64,000 nucleotides of DNA, from NCBI GenBank assembly GCA_036925085.1, contig JAUPFP010000001.1:13045854-13109853 (forward strand). The letters run 5' to 3'. The notes beneath the pieces were generated by a model. That model did no database searches, was not told the origin of the DNA, and saw nothing but the letters and a program-made list of their open reading frames with translations. The stretch comes from Brachycybe producta (taxonomy: Eukaryota > Arthropoda > Diplopoda > Playtdesmida > Andrognathidae). The position numbers and the translations under genes were made by a program. Positions 32,881-45,146 of this stretch are shown here, in pieces. Positions within the stretch are counted from its first letter, which is position 1. Every line of letters starts with the position of its first letter.

Positions 32881-35353
32881 TAAAGTTTGTTGACAACCAA
32901 AAAGACAAACCATTCAAAAACCACAAAAAACAATACTCAAGAACATTGAGGGTGTCTGTGAGTATAGTGAACGAATGAGGAAACAGGTAAGTCCATTAAA
33001 TTTATTATGTTAGTTACAAATTACAGTTCGTTTTACCATTTTTTCCATTTATAACAGGTAACACCAGATGCAATGAGAAGTTTTTTTACCTCAATTATTT
33101 TATACTGTGATTATCTCATTTTGGCAACAAACTTGAAAAACGAAGGTATAAAAAATATACTGATGTACTTGTTGACCGAACAACATTTAATAATTGCAAT
33201 ATATATATTTTAGATCGGCAACTCATGGACGACATTAAACATCTTAAAGAAATTATGAAAAAGATGCGAGAGCAAGCCCAAAAAGACGGTAGCAACGAGT
33301 GTCGCAAAAGAAAATTCAATGCTGCTGCCATGGATGATTCACTACCAACTCCTGAAAGAACCACGGGACTCCTGAAATATGAAAAAGCCAGAAAAAACTT
33401 TGAAGATGCAATGGCGCATTTTAAAAACGGTGGCCTGATGCAAGTAAACAAATACATGCTGGTAGTGAGGTATAAAACAAACATTACAAGTTTAAAAAAA
33501 TCTTTACTTTTTTAAACTAACTTTTATTGTTTTTGTAGCTATCTCATTGCACGCATATGTTTAATGGCACAGGTCCTGAGGTTGCATGCAACCTCAAGTT
33601 GAAAGAGTTTTTATGTGCAAAAAAAGATTCTAACAGAAAAACTTGGGCAATACATGTGAGAATAATTAATTCCAACTAGAAATCAAACTGCACAGTTAAA
33701 TAACTAATTTAAATAAAATTTTGATCGTACTTTGCAGGTTGAGGAACACAAAACATCAGGGACGTGCAGTGCTGGATTTGCACTAACAGAAGACAAACAT
33801 GGTGATTTTATGGATTACCTTTTGTATGTTCGCAGACATGTAGACCCTGAAGGGGAAAAATAATTTTGTTTTAACTCAGCTGGAAATCCGACAAATGCCT
33901 CGCAACAAGTGCTCAAAGTTGTAATTGTGTATTTTATTTTTGTAGGGTTTCCAGAGATAATACAAGTTATAAAACAAGTGCAATGCAGTGCAGAATTGCA
34001 CTGCAAACAAAGGCCCAAGAACTGTCATTTACACTCTGGGAAGAGGTGAGCAAAGGCATCTCTCACCAGGAGTCCATGGCAACAACTAGATATTGGGTAG
34101 GAACCACGGAGGCAGTGTGTAGGCGAGGGGAGCTGATTTCTTCCCTAATGGCTAATTTCCACCACTGTTAGCACTGTTAGCATGTTAATAAAAAATAATT
34201 TTTTACATTTCAGTAAAAAATACAGAAACAAGTTTGCCTGAGCATGGACCTGCCAAAAAAAGAAAGAGTACAAGAAATGAAGCTGCTGACTCATCCACAG
34301 ATTCATCAGATGACTTCAAAATTACAAGACAAAAATCCAAAAAAACAAAAACAACACAATCATCAAAGCTTCCAATGACAATCATTCCAATTTAGTATGT
34401 TTTGATGCCACAAATCTTCTTAACTGTAAGTTTTATTTATTAGGTCGTAAAATGCACTACTGACGGCGAATTTGATCCCTTAGATGTGCAGTCAGTTGAG
34501 GCAAAGTTTGGTTATCAACTGTCAACAGAACATGTTTGTACCATTCGTAACAAATGGTACTACCAACAGGATAAAAAAAAAATCAAATTACTTAACCCTA
34601 CCATGTAAGTTTGTAATTGTAATTTATTTAAAACAAAATCGAAGTTTTTTAAATATATTTCAGCTTTCAATTGGAGACAACACCCACCAACAGACGATGA
34701 ATACGTAAAGGAATGGAGGCGAAAAAATTGGAACCGAGTGATAACGTCTCTACAACATTGCAGGCGGTCATTTGTACCTAAAGTAAATGTTATTTGCTGT
34801 AGATAGTTTTATTGTGGATAACATTTAAACTGTTGACTTATTTTTTAGGTGCGAGATGACGTAGACACCGAAACAATCAATGACAAGGTGAATAACAACA
34901 ATTGGCCAGGCCTAGTGATTGGATCACATGGCTGTAGTGTTTTCACAACAAAGTTTTTCCTATAAGTAGAAAAACCATGTTTTAATAACTTAAATTGTTT
35001 TGTATTTATAGGATACCCAATAACTGCTTATTATGGAATTTTGAAGACACGAAAGGAAGAGCTACAGACGAAATCGCAACATGAAAAAGATGTGTTATGA
35101 TTATTTTTTTAAACACAATGGGAAGCAGCTTTGCATTGAATGAACCATTGATGATGGCACCTTTGGGCGCCTAATTAATCATTCAAAGCTAAAGCCGAAC
35201 ATTGTAGGAAAAAATAGTAATAAATGATGTTCCTAACATTGTTTTCTTTTCTTCTAGCGACATTCTCCCGGAACGGAGCTACGATTTGATTACATGTTAG
35301 GAGAAAAACCGACACTGGCAGAATTGGAGTCGAACCCATGGCTGGAAAATTAA
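32880..35353 (+). pseudogene. Multi-exon SET-domain protein gene, decayed
   Basis: Coding-like blocks alternate with AT-rich gaps bounded by gt/ag: exon-like pieces around 33214-33470 (RQLMDDIKHLKEIMKKMREQ), 33540-33655, 33737-33944, 33945-34170, 34212-34395, 34442-34605, 34664-34785, 34848-34965, 35012-35190 and 35258-35353. The last ones carry GYPITAYYGI, DDGTFGRLINHSK (35147-35190) and PGTELRFDY (about 35267): the G-R-x-I-N-H-S and E-L-x-F-D-Y signatures of SET lysine methyltransferases, which bind S-adenosylmethionine and the catalytic Tyr. A frameshift and a stop just before the first (about 35095-35143) show decay. The N-terminal exons are not recognised. Whether this was a host gene, a retained domesticated gene or transposon cargo is open. 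Confidence 0.6.
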
Positions 35354-35652
35354 CTTTTTTTTAACAATTATACAATCTTTTATTGTTTTACAAATTTCTT
35401 GTTTAATCTTGTATTCTTTGTAATATATTTTATTGTATTAAAAATTGTAGTCTTTTTAATTTTTTTCTATTGACTTTTCATTTTGTCTTAAGTACTATCA
35501 AAATAAATGTTATAAAATATTCACTTGTTTCAATTTTTTGGATACAAACCCAACTGAAATGGCATCCATATTAAGATTAAAATATTGTGTATTATTGGAA
35601 TTAATGTGTATTATGTGGCACTGAAATAGACATTTTAGCAATTGACCAACGA
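35354..35652. other. AT-rich noncoding
   Basis: Only T-rich and A-rich runs, probably the 3' flank of the SET pseudogene (aataaatgtt near 35503). Confidence 0.4.
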
Positions 35653-36300
35653 AATGCCACATGTGGCACAATAAAAGGAATATTCCACCATTTGGCCAAC
35701 CAAATGGCACATACGGCACAGCTATTGGGAATATTCCACCATATGGCCAACCAAATGGCACATACGGCACAGCTATTGGGAATATTCCACCATATGGCCA
35801 ACCAAATGGCACATACGGCACAGCTATTGGGAATATTCCACCATATGGCCAACCAAATGGCACATGTGGCACAGCTATTTAGAATATTCCACCATTTGGC
35901 CAACCAAATGCCACATATGGCACAGCTATTTAGAATATTCCACCATTTGGACAACCAAAGGCCACATGTGGCACAATAAAGGGAATAATCCACAATTTGG
36001 CCAACCAAATGCCACATGGGCACAGCTATTTGGAATATTCCATCATTTGGCCAACCAAATGCCACATGTGGCATAATAAAGGGAATATTCCAACATTTGG
36101 CCAACCAAATGCCACATGTGGCATAATAAAAGAAATATTCCACCATTTGGCCAACCAAATGCCACATGTGGCACAATAAAGGAAATATTCCACCATTTGG
36201 CCAGCCAAATGCCACATGTGGCACAATAAATGGAATATTCCACCATTTGGCCAGCCAAATTGCCACATATGGCACAAGAGTGAGCCACATGGTAGCCAAA
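35653..36300. repeat. 51-bp tandem satellite (palindrome array 2)
   Basis: About 12 copies of a 51-bp unit: gccacatgtggcac, a spacer ending gaatattccacc, and atttggccaaccaaat. The spacing is exact (for example 35708 and 35759). Because 51 is divisible by 3, long ORFs run on both strands (17-residue periods); these are artefacts. Units differ most in the centre of the palindrome (acatgtgg, atatgg, atacgg). Confidence 0.92.
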
Positions 36301-37189
36301 TTGGCAATAACTTGGGAAATAATTAAATATTCATAAAAATACTATCAGTCACTTTTGTAACTACTAATTTATCCCATACCTATATAAAAAAATCATCAAT
36401 ATTAAATAACTTTATTTTTTTGGCCAGCCAAATTTTTAATAACTTGAAAAATAAGTGTGATACAGTCAAACTGTTAACAGTAATGGATAAAGCTTTCAAA
36501 ACTACATAATTGTACAAAATTATATTTAAATTAATTAAACTTTACTTGGGCCAACTATAACCGATTCCATCCAAACACAGCCGAATGAGCCAAATAGATG
36601 GTAACTAAATAATTAATTAGCTTTTTTCAAAAACTGATTTGGAATTCATAATCAGAGAAAAAACTCCACAGTATATGTTTTCAAAACTTAAATCTGGTAA
36701 AATTTGCATATTGGAATTGAGTCACATATGACACCCATTTTGCTCATTTGGCCGAATGAAGGGAATTTTTAAAAATAATTAGAAACAAATGAAACCAATT
36801 ACATAAACATTTCATAATGGTATTAATTTACACTATTCTATTGTTTTTTTTGTTTTTTTTTTAAATTTGGTCGTAAAGAGTTCATTCCAGATAAAAATCA
36901 AATGGAAGAGAGTGATAGTGATAAGTCAGTATTATCAAATATGACCCATTACAATGAAAGCAAAACTTCCAAGAAGAGAATGCAAACTTATTATAGGAAG
37001 TCACACCCAGCAAAGAAGGTTCCTTAGACAAAATGTACAAAAAAGGCTCAATTACTGATGGCTTTCCAGCATTGGACATTCAAACTCCGAAAATACTGCC
37101 ACCATATGACAAATTAACCAACAAACATGTCACCAACTGATTTTTACGAATTAAATTATAATTAAATTAAATTATAATGCACACTTGTC
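36301..37189. other. AT-rich, decayed edge of satellite; short coding-like scrap
   Basis: Words from the satellite persist (ttggccagccaaat near 36421). From 36870 to 37070 a short open piece reads GRKEFIPDKNQMEESDSDKS, acidic and coding-like, but unidentified. Confidence 0.35.
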
Positions 37190-37400
37190 ACGGGTGGCAC
37201 CGGCCAACCCAGAGTATCCCTCGGCAGATGGCAACGGTGACTTACCAACGACCACGACGAGAAACTCACGGTAGACCCCGATGGATCCCACTGGAAACTG
37301 CACCCTCCCCGTGGTTACTTCCCCAATAAGTGACCCAACACAGAGTAGGTTAAAATATAAAAAGGTTTATTCAAACACTAATGTATTAGTTTGACTTGCA
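37190..37400 (-). repeat. LTR fragment related to element A, minus strand
   Basis: On the minus strand it reads attggggaagtaaccacgg, then ggatccatcggggtctaccg, matching LTR A near 883-1033 (actggggaagttaccgcg; ggatccatcggg...tctaccg). It covers only the R/U5-like part. Confidence 0.65.
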
Positions 37401-37503
37401 TGCCATAATAACAAAACTGTGTCTGAACTTATGTCTTTTAAAGTACAATTTCTTTTAATTTTCATTGTTTACAAAAGTTATTTCATCAATGTGTTGATAT
37501 AGT

Positions 37504-38057
37504 TTAATGTTGGTATTCCAACCAAAGTGAAAGGAATAATGAAGACAAAACGAGGGAGCTTTTTGCCAGTTGCCATATCACCACATGCGACAGCAGAAGA
37601 AATGAATCAAGCAGCCGTAACGAAACACTGTTGTCATGACCAGACATTGTCACCTGATAATGGGTATACGTTAATGTACCCCGACTTTCAAGAAGTCGTT
37701 TATCTTCCAGAAAGAAGAGAATCATTTTTACCACAAAAATACAAAGATATAGGAAAGCCATTCTACAGATTGGTAAAACAAGACATGCATATTTTTCACG
37801 GTTGTGGACTGTGTCGACTTTGAAGTGTAGGTGAGGCTCAGCAGTTGACAATAAAAAGATTTGTCATGGAGACCGTTGAGTGTGGGTTGTTCTATTTCCA
37901 AACAGGAGAAATGCACGTTTTTTTTTCAAAAATGGGAGGAACACACGCATTGCCGTGCTTTTCATCAAAGAAGAATGAAAACACGCCGATTGCTTGTATT
38001 TTCTCGAATTCATTTGATAGTTCTAGTATACAAACTGCTCCTCCTGATCAACGATAA
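37504..38057 (+). pseudogene. Unidentified transposon-like ORF pieces
   Basis: 37527-37823 encodes AISPHATAEEMNQAAVTKHC and YTLMYPDFQEVVYLPERRES, with well-formed codons and mixed composition; after a stop the reading continues in another frame through FVMETVECGLFYFQTGEMHV to APPDQR and a stop near 38057. I do not recognise the family. The 3' end of this ORF is duplicated in inverted orientation about 1.05 kb downstream (39098-39180), which suggests a repeated, mobile sequence. Confidence 0.35.
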
Positions 38058-39180
38058 CACTGGCCAACAATTTTTCAATTCTTTTCTGCTGACTAAGATC
38101 TGACACTTGTGTTGATTTCAAAAATAAGATCAGTTTTTACATAGCACGTCCCGTTTTTGTTCTATGGCATGTTTTATTTTTCAGGTTTTTGTTTATCAAC
38201 TGTTGTAATTGTAACTTAGGCAATGGCTGCTGCTAGAAGAAAGTGTTTGAATAGTCTAGATACATTTTGTTATGTATGTGAAAGCTTCATTGTACCCAGT
38301 CAAAAGATGAGTTTTAGCAATTTTGTGAAGAAGGTGCAGGTGGCTTACTTTCAAGTGAGACTTGGAGACCAGGACAAGACTTGGACTCCACGTAAGTGTG
38401 CAAGCTCTGAGTTGAAGCATGGGTTGCAACATGAGAATAAAGGTTATTTTCTCAACAGTCATCTTGATATATTTCCTGAAAATCTAGGTTATATAAGTGA
38501 TGAGCAAGGCAAAAGGTTCCATTATGATATAAAAGCTATGGAGGAGCGATACCAAGGAAGGTGGGATACACACATGATGGCAGACTACTGGTGGAGTGTT
38601 AAAAAACTGAATTTAAACACTCCAAAAGGGGCCTACATACAAAAACTTATCCATGATGGAAGAATGTGCCATCACCACGAAAAACATTGTAATCGTGTAC
38701 TTTTATATGGAGATTGATCCAAATGGAGGTATGGCATAGTGTAAAAACTTGACGTGATGGGCAAAAACCAATGTGATATCTAAGTTCAGAACCCCCAAAT
38801 TAGTCAGAAACAAGTCTCGGATATAAGTCAGCAAAAATAGTGTTGACCAGTGTAATCAATTTTGAAAACTGTTTTCAATACTTCAATAATACGAAATACG
38901 TATAAATTTTTTTTTAAATCAAAATAGCTTAGAAATAAAACTTTTTATCGATCGTTTTTATTTTGGTTTCTTTGTAATGAAAATACACGGGGCATTTATT
39001 TAACAACGAATAAAAAGCTTATTTATGATTTTTTTAAATCGAAATAACAAATTGATTTCGTATCATTGAAGTATTCGAAAAAAGTTTTCAAAATCAATTA
39101 TCGATGATCAGGAGGAGCAGTTAACATCTTAAAACTATCAAACAAATTCTAGAAAAACCAACGAATCAGCATTTTTCATA
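37975..39180. repeat. Inverted repeat pair bounding a 1.2-kb segment
   Basis: The arms are about 37975-38057 and 39098-39180. The inner 20 bases are nearly identical (actgctcctcctgatca in one, its inverse in the other); outer parts are about 70-75% alike. The segment holds the ORF 38223-38717. They may be terminal inverted repeats of a deleted DNA transposon, or two copies of one gene end inserted head to head. Confidence 0.6.
38223..38717 (+). pseudogene. Internally deleted copy of a repetitive uncharacterised protein family
   Basis: This intact 164-codon ORF fuses two ends of a family known to me only as a very common repetitive protein in invertebrate genomes. The N-terminus, RRKCLNSLDTFCYVCESFIV, with a Cys pair, and AYFQVRLGDQDKTWTPRKC belong to the start of the family. 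The rest, FLNSHLDIFPENLGYISDEQ and AMEERYQGRWDTHMMADYWW, belongs near its end. Several hundred residues between them are absent, with the join near residue 75 (about 38445). The ORF has no stops, so deletion was probably recent or the short form is tolerated. Function unknown. Confidence 0.6.
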
Positions 39181-40474
39181 TTTTCATTGAGAAGCGAGGA
39201 GTCATAGAGATAGTGCTTTCCACCTCTATAAACTACTCACATGCCTATAGGCAAAATAATCGACTCGTTACATATGCATGTCTTCTTTTTTACCAAACAC
39301 CCCTTAAGCTAAAAATGGGTACTTTTTCAGAGCCAGACTCTGACAGCAAATCTCTCTCGAATATGATGACAACGTTGATGTTGAGTTTACTTTCTGTGCA
39401 GCCTTCATTGTGTTTGCAATCATCAATCATTAATCAGGTTATGCCTAACTTACAATCAATAAATATTTGTTTAATAAGTAAATGTGAAGAAGTTTTATGT
39501 ATTATCTTACATCCTGTTTATCATTTATATACTAGATTTATGTGGGAATAATTGTTGATAAAACAAATTTCTAACATTGTAGCCTCAGAAGCATGATGAA
39601 AAAAATGGGGTATTCACTATATTGTTCCATTATCAATCTAACCATTGATTCTGACATAGAGGAAACCTCCTTGTGTTCAAACAGTGCTAGTTCTATTCCA
39701 CATGTGAAAGCAAAACCAACTGCTGATGAAATTGCCATGTAAAATGAAAATTTATTTAAAAAAGAAACAAAGTAGTGAAATTTAAGTGCAACAATTTTTA
39801 TTTCAGCTGTCAAGCCCTGCTGTGTGCCTTACAAAAACCCTTGCCATCAAATGAAGATGACAAGTGCCAAATAAACATGTTGAAATTGCTCCTAATCTAC
39901 CACTTGAAGTTGCAATACAAGCAATACAAGATTCTTCAACAGAATTGTAGAACACTTCCAAAGCAGGCACCACAAAATAATAAGTGGCAAAGAAATGGCA
40001 ACCCCATCCCCCAACATGAGGCTGCAGTAATTCAGCTTGATTTAGGGCACCTAGTTGTACCATAATTACTTGTAACACCAGATAAAAGCACTGTGGAATT
40101 GTTTGCTATGCCACAAGTACAGCACCACCTAATGATGGAAATTGAAGAAACAGAAAAATGATTGGCCAAAGAAAGAGCTGAAAAATGTTGACCACTGAGT
40201 GGCAGAAGAATAGTAAAATATATTGTTTACAACATAACTTTTATTGTATTTGAAAAGGTTTGCTTAAAGCTGACATCTAAAAAACTTATCCTAAAACAAC
40301 CTCTTATAAGGTAACATTTATTTCTAAGAAAACAATTTGAGTTGCAGGATTAATACAAAAACTAGTGGGAGTATCACAATTATATTTACCATAATTGTGA
40401 TACTTAAACTAATTTAATTAGATGAGTAGATAATTTTTTGATTATTTCAGTAATTAACAAATTGTTGCAGAATA
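38718..40474. other. AT-rich; scattered coding-like scraps
   Basis: 39300-39420, 39595-39740 and 39810-40060 hold short open pieces (for example SIINLTIDSDIEETSLCSNS) separated by possible introns; too little to name. Confidence 0.35.
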
Positions 40475-40768
40475 ATGGCTCAAATAAAGACAAGGAAGAC
40501 AACTAGATGTCCTATATTTGGACCACCAGCAGAGTTGAACTCAACTCAATTGCCTACCTACTATGACGTAATGAAGTATTATCTGTGGGTCGAAAATGAA
40601 CTGAAACCGGACACCAGATCGAAGGAGCCTACTGTGGGAGAAATTTCAGAAAGAGTAGCAATCGGAATACAGAATTTGTGGCTTAAAGCATCTATTCCTA
40701 CAGTCATTCACAAACGAGTTTTGCAGCTCATTCATGCATACCACGACAAGTACCGAAATTTAATTTAA
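40475..40768 (+). pseudogene. N-terminal module of an uncharacterised repetitive family
   Basis: This 97-codon ORF starts MAQIKTRKTTRCPIFGPPAE and reads LPTYYDVMKYYLWVENEL, later IQNLWLKASIPTVIHKRVLQ. The last part is the same kind of module as NIWDKARVPTALKPNIISKM at 16430-16500, where it heads a longer pseudogene. Likely a DNA-binding or assembly domain; unproven. Nothing of the rest of the family follows. Confidence 0.45.
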
Positions 40769-40845
40769 TCATGAAATACAATTAAATTAAATCAAATGTA
40801 AACAAATTTATTTTTCAGTTAGCGCGATTTTTAAAGCAGAATTTG

Positions 40846-41086
40846 CTCTATTAAAGAGTAAATTAAGTCCTGAATTCAATACTGAAGAGCATTTTAAAAT
40901 CGGTTGATAAATAAATTTACTACACTTATTACTACGTCATTTTCGTCCTATAATTGAATATAGCTTCAGAATGAAATCGATTACATTAAAACGATTGTAA
41001 AAAATTAATTTTCAACCGATTTGAAAACGGGTTTCAGTATTGAATTCAGCACTTAATTTACTATTTAGTACAGCAAAATGCTAAAT
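40846..41086. repeat. Fold-back (MITE-like) inverted repeat
   Basis: Arms of ~75 bp (about 40846-40920 and 41010-41086) are inverted copies; both carry taaattaag..ctgaattcaatactg and aatcggttga. The spacer is ~90 bp. A third, partial copy in the orientation of the right arm lies at 41226-41290. Confidence 0.8.
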
Positions 41087-41290
41087 GCAAAATGCGAAAT
41101 GCAAATTGCTTTCAAATTCATTCTTAACAACCAAAAACGTTCGTTTTTCTTCATCGTGTTTGCCTTATGGCTGAATAGTTTTAGAAGAAAGTAGATCAAA
41201 TTTAAATTAATGTAAAAAGTTTATTTTTCAACCGATTTGAAAACGGGTTTCAGTGATGAAGTCAGCACTTCATTTTCTATTTGGTAGAGT

Positions 41291-41724
41291 GATTGGGATA
41301 GGAATAGGTACACAAACGAGAGGCGCAAAGTTCAAGATAGTCATGTGTGTGGCAGTGGAGCAGCAGATGTTTATACTCCCCAAATGGGAGTTTTACAATA
41401 TCTTGGAAAATATTTTGAGTAGTTATCCATCCCAGAATGAAAGGTGAAACTGCACATCTAAAACCTAATAAGTGCAAAATTTCATTTTATGTTATTTCAT
41501 GTTTAGCACATGGACTAACATTTCAATTGAAGAAAGTCGTGAAATGGCTTTTGATAATCAAGACCTTTCTATTTTTAATAAAGAAACTGAACTTTGAAAC
41601 TGTTTATTGTATAGGCGAAGAGCAAGATTTACAACACATTACAAACCTCATTTGTTGACTTTCATAAAGACTTTCTGTCAAGACACCTTCAACACCTGTG
41701 CATATGGCAACAAATGCCGACTCT
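41291..41724. other. Noncoding or unrecognised
   Basis: A short open piece (41253-41447, GTQTRGAKFKIVMCVAVEQQ) is not identifiable. Confidence 0.35.
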
Positions 41725-44700
41725 CAGCGCCGCCCAGAGGGGCAAAAAGGGCAATCTGCCCTGGTTCCCGAGATAGCAAGGGCCCCCATGATAGCTATTA
41801 GCTACACCATATAAAAAGCAAAAAATGTCACTTAAAAAAATTATTGAATAAATGAAAAAAATTATGAATGGATATTTTAACAGATTTTAATTGCTTATTA
41901 TATAAAAAAATTATCAATGTTGTACTGAATGAAAAACTGAATAATCATTTATTATTTAGTTTTAGGTTTATAATTTATAAAATACTTGTGTTTTCTTTAA
42001 AACAAGGTTTTGTGCGACAGTGTCACCTTGCACTATCACCTAGACCTTAGACTATGTAGGGGCCCCCTACAGGCTACATGGTCTTTGGCCCTTGACACAT
42101 CCTGTTTCTAATCGTGAATCTGGATAGTTCAGTATAAGATATTAAGAATCTAACTATTTGTGTACTGCGTATACTGTATAGGAAGGCGCCACTCTGGTTT
42201 TAGGTATGGCATGTTGTTCATTTTTATTTTAATATTTAAGTAAAAGTGACCATCCGGCATTACATTGAAGTTGAATTTTTCCTGCAAGTCGAAAAATAAA
42301 AAAAAAAACGAAAAAGGTTTTTTATGCGTTTACTTGCCATGTTTTTGCCTGTTCCTGCCTCACTATGGGATGATTATAAATGGTCCATTGGCCCTGTATG
42401 TTTTTTGTGTACCTTGCAGATGAATCATAAATATTTGTCTGGTGGTGCAAAGAGGAATTTGAGAGAAGAAAAACAAGTTCGTGATGAAAAGGGGAAAAAA
42501 GACGCTAGACACTTTCTGGCAACCACAATGTTCTACTTTGCACAATGTTCCTGAAAGTCAACTTGAAAATGTTTCTGATTGTGATGGCGAGAGAAAAAAA
42601 TCGGATTGTGAAGTTGTTTCAAACTTGGATAGTACCACCAATGGTAATATCATTAATACTAGTATTACTGCGAAGGAGGATGAAAAAGTAACTGCATTTC
42701 ATTTTGTTGACACAGAACTGGAGAGCCAAATGGTTACAGATAGAGATAGCAATAGTGACCCACAGGAACAAGATGATTCTTTCATTGGCACAGACATGGA
42801 AACTGAAAACGAGAAACAAGTAGTCTGTTGATAATGATCCAGTTACATGAAAGAACCTACATGCAAATGAGAGGAATTTAATTTTGTTAAAGGGCCCACC
42901 ACATAACCCTGAAAAATTTCCCCGCGATTCACGGGACAGAATTTTTCCCACAACATTTTTTTAAAAAAACTTCAAAATGGTGAATTTGTTAGTAGACTCG
43001 TTGGTGTGGAGTAAAAAAGCGACAGCATTATTTTGTTTTCCCTGTCACCTCTTTCAAAATGATTCGAAACCTGCTTCCACTTCACAATTGTGTGAAGGTG
43101 GGATTAGTGATAATTGGAGAAAGTTGTATAAGGTTAGCAGTCATGAAACCATCGCAGTGGAAGGAAGTAGTATGGAGACGTATTACTGACAACACTATTG
43201 ATCATAAGTTATAGTGGCATATTAGAAATGAAGAGAAAAAATGGTTTAAAATTTTAACTGTTGTGGTGGATGTCGTTCTTTTCTTGGGAAAGAGAGGTTT
43301 ACCATTTCGTGGAACAGATTCTACTTCACAAAACGAGAATTGTGGTCTTTTTTTGTCGACTTCACCTACTCAGCAATTACTGCGTAGAACTTAAACAACA
43401 CCTGGATACCGTTGCTGAATTCAGGAAATCTGGGAAGAGAATGCAAGCTCACTATCTGTCATGGCAGTCACAGAATGAGTTCTTAGAACTGGGTGGAAGC
43501 AAGGTTTTGAATTCGATCCTTGAAGATGTGAGAACTGCATGATATTATAGCATTATAGTTGATGGGACCCCTGATATTTCACATAAAGAACAGTTAGTTT
43601 TTATTTTTCGGTATGCGATACAAGAAAATACGAAAAGGGAAGTTCGTGAAAGTTTAATCAAGATGGTAGATTGCGACAAAAAGAAAAGAGTTGATATAGC
43701 CAATCAGATAAAAGATGTGTTAAGTGATTGTGATGTGGATCTTGCCCTGTCCAGAGGTCAGGGGTATGATAATGCTTCTAACATGTCTGAAAAATTTGTT
43801 GGTGTTAAACCATAATTTTGAAAGATAATGCACAAGCTTATTACACACCCTGCAGCGTACACACGTTAAACCTTTGTGGAACACATGCTATGGAAACAAG
43901 TGTACATGTGAAAAGATACTTTGGTATATTACAATTACATACAAAGTATTTGCTCTCAGTCGAGCGAGATGGAAAATTCTACAGAGCATGGCAAATGTCT
44001 CTCGTCACTCGGTATCTAAAACAAGGTGGAGTGCCAGAATAGATGCTGTCCATCCTCTAGTGAAGAATTGCAAAGGTGTGCTGGATTCTTTAGTAAAGAT
44101 TGAGGAGCTAGATTTGCCATCGGATATTCAAGCAGATGTAGATTCCCTGATTAAGTGGCTAGAGGCATTTGGCTTTATTCTTCTGACAAGTGTGATATAA
44201 GGGTTTACACTGCCTTGACGACACCAACAAAATTCTCCAAAGTTCGAAGCTCACCCTGGCAGATGGACGGCAAAATGTGGAAGGTGTAACCAAAGAAATA
44301 CAGCACCTGAAAGACTCCTGGCCACGTTTGCTGTCAGAAGGAAAAACTGTTGCATCCAACATTAACATCAAAGCAGAATTGAAAGGAAGTAGTTCACGGG
44401 TAAGAAAAAGATTTCACGATGAGTCTGGTGATGAAGTACGTACGTTCGTTACTCCTGGGAAAAATTCAAAAAAATATGCTCTGTAATTGCAGTTCTCTTG
44501 ATCTACTGAATCGAATACACGAAAAAGGTTCGGAAACAATATTGCCCCAAATCTGCATTTTGCAAAGATTGCTATTAGTGTTGCCTGTGTCAGTAGCTTC
44601 GGATGAACGGGCGTTTAGTAAATTGGCACATATTAAAGACAGACTGCGATCTACCATGACTGAAGACAGACTAAACCATCTTCTCAGTTTATCAATTGAG

Positions 44701-45050
44701 TATGGAAAGGCTTCTACAATTAATTTCGAAGATATAATTGAAGAGTTCAGTGCTATGAAGGCCAGAAAAGAACATTTTTAAAATTTAACCTTAATATTTC
44801 TATATGAATATTATTTTATGTTCATTTCAAGTACACTTACTGTTTACTAAGAATGTCTTATGTTTTATGTATAATATTTTTGGTAATAATATTAGTTTCA
44901 TATCTAATACATAATTTTTTATTGCACTGTTTATTTTATATTACTTGTGTACAGTGTATTGTATGTCTTTTAGGGTTGAGTATGGTGTAGGGGGCTTGTC
45001 CTAAAATTATGAATTGTGCCAGTAGAGGAGGGCCCAAAGATATATTTGCC
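41725..45050 (+). mobile_element. hAT transposon, decayed
   Basis: The 5' end cagcgccgcccagaggggca has the CAG-start form of hAT terminal repeats. A hAT transposase pseudogene with a TTF-type zinc finger follows. The 3' inverted repeat is not clearly found; gagggcccaaag and tttgccctgg (about 45030-45055) may be its eroded remains. Confidence 0.65.
42324..44781 (+). pseudogene. hAT transposase with TTF-type zinc finger
   Basis: The N-terminal part has NHKYLSGGAKRNLREEKQVR (about 42422), then an acidic linker. LVWSKKATALFCFPCHLF (about 43005) is the Cys-rich TTF-type finger found in this hAT branch. The RNase H-fold catalytic core shows IIVDGTPDISHKEQLVFIF (about 43555) with the first Asp and GYDNASNMSE (about 43765) with the second. 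The C-terminal dimerisation region is clear: LLVLPVSVASDERAFSKLAH (about 44575) and DRLRSTMTEDRLNHLLSLS to a stop at 44779-44781. The copy is broken by at least eight frame changes or stops (for example at 42553, 43187, 43540, 43813, 44198). A typical full protein would be 600-800 residues. Confidence 0.8.
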
Positions 45051-45146
45051 CTGGACATCTTCTAATAAATCCCTTCAAAATTACAAGACATCAGACAACA
45101 TAAAGGACATGATAGAGTTGAAGGCAACATCTCATCAGGAAGAAGG

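Noticed and set aside
35601..36299. 232-codon ORF (minus strand) and several plus-strand ORFs
   Set aside because: They are the translation of the 51-bp satellite (17-residue period on both strands), not a gene.
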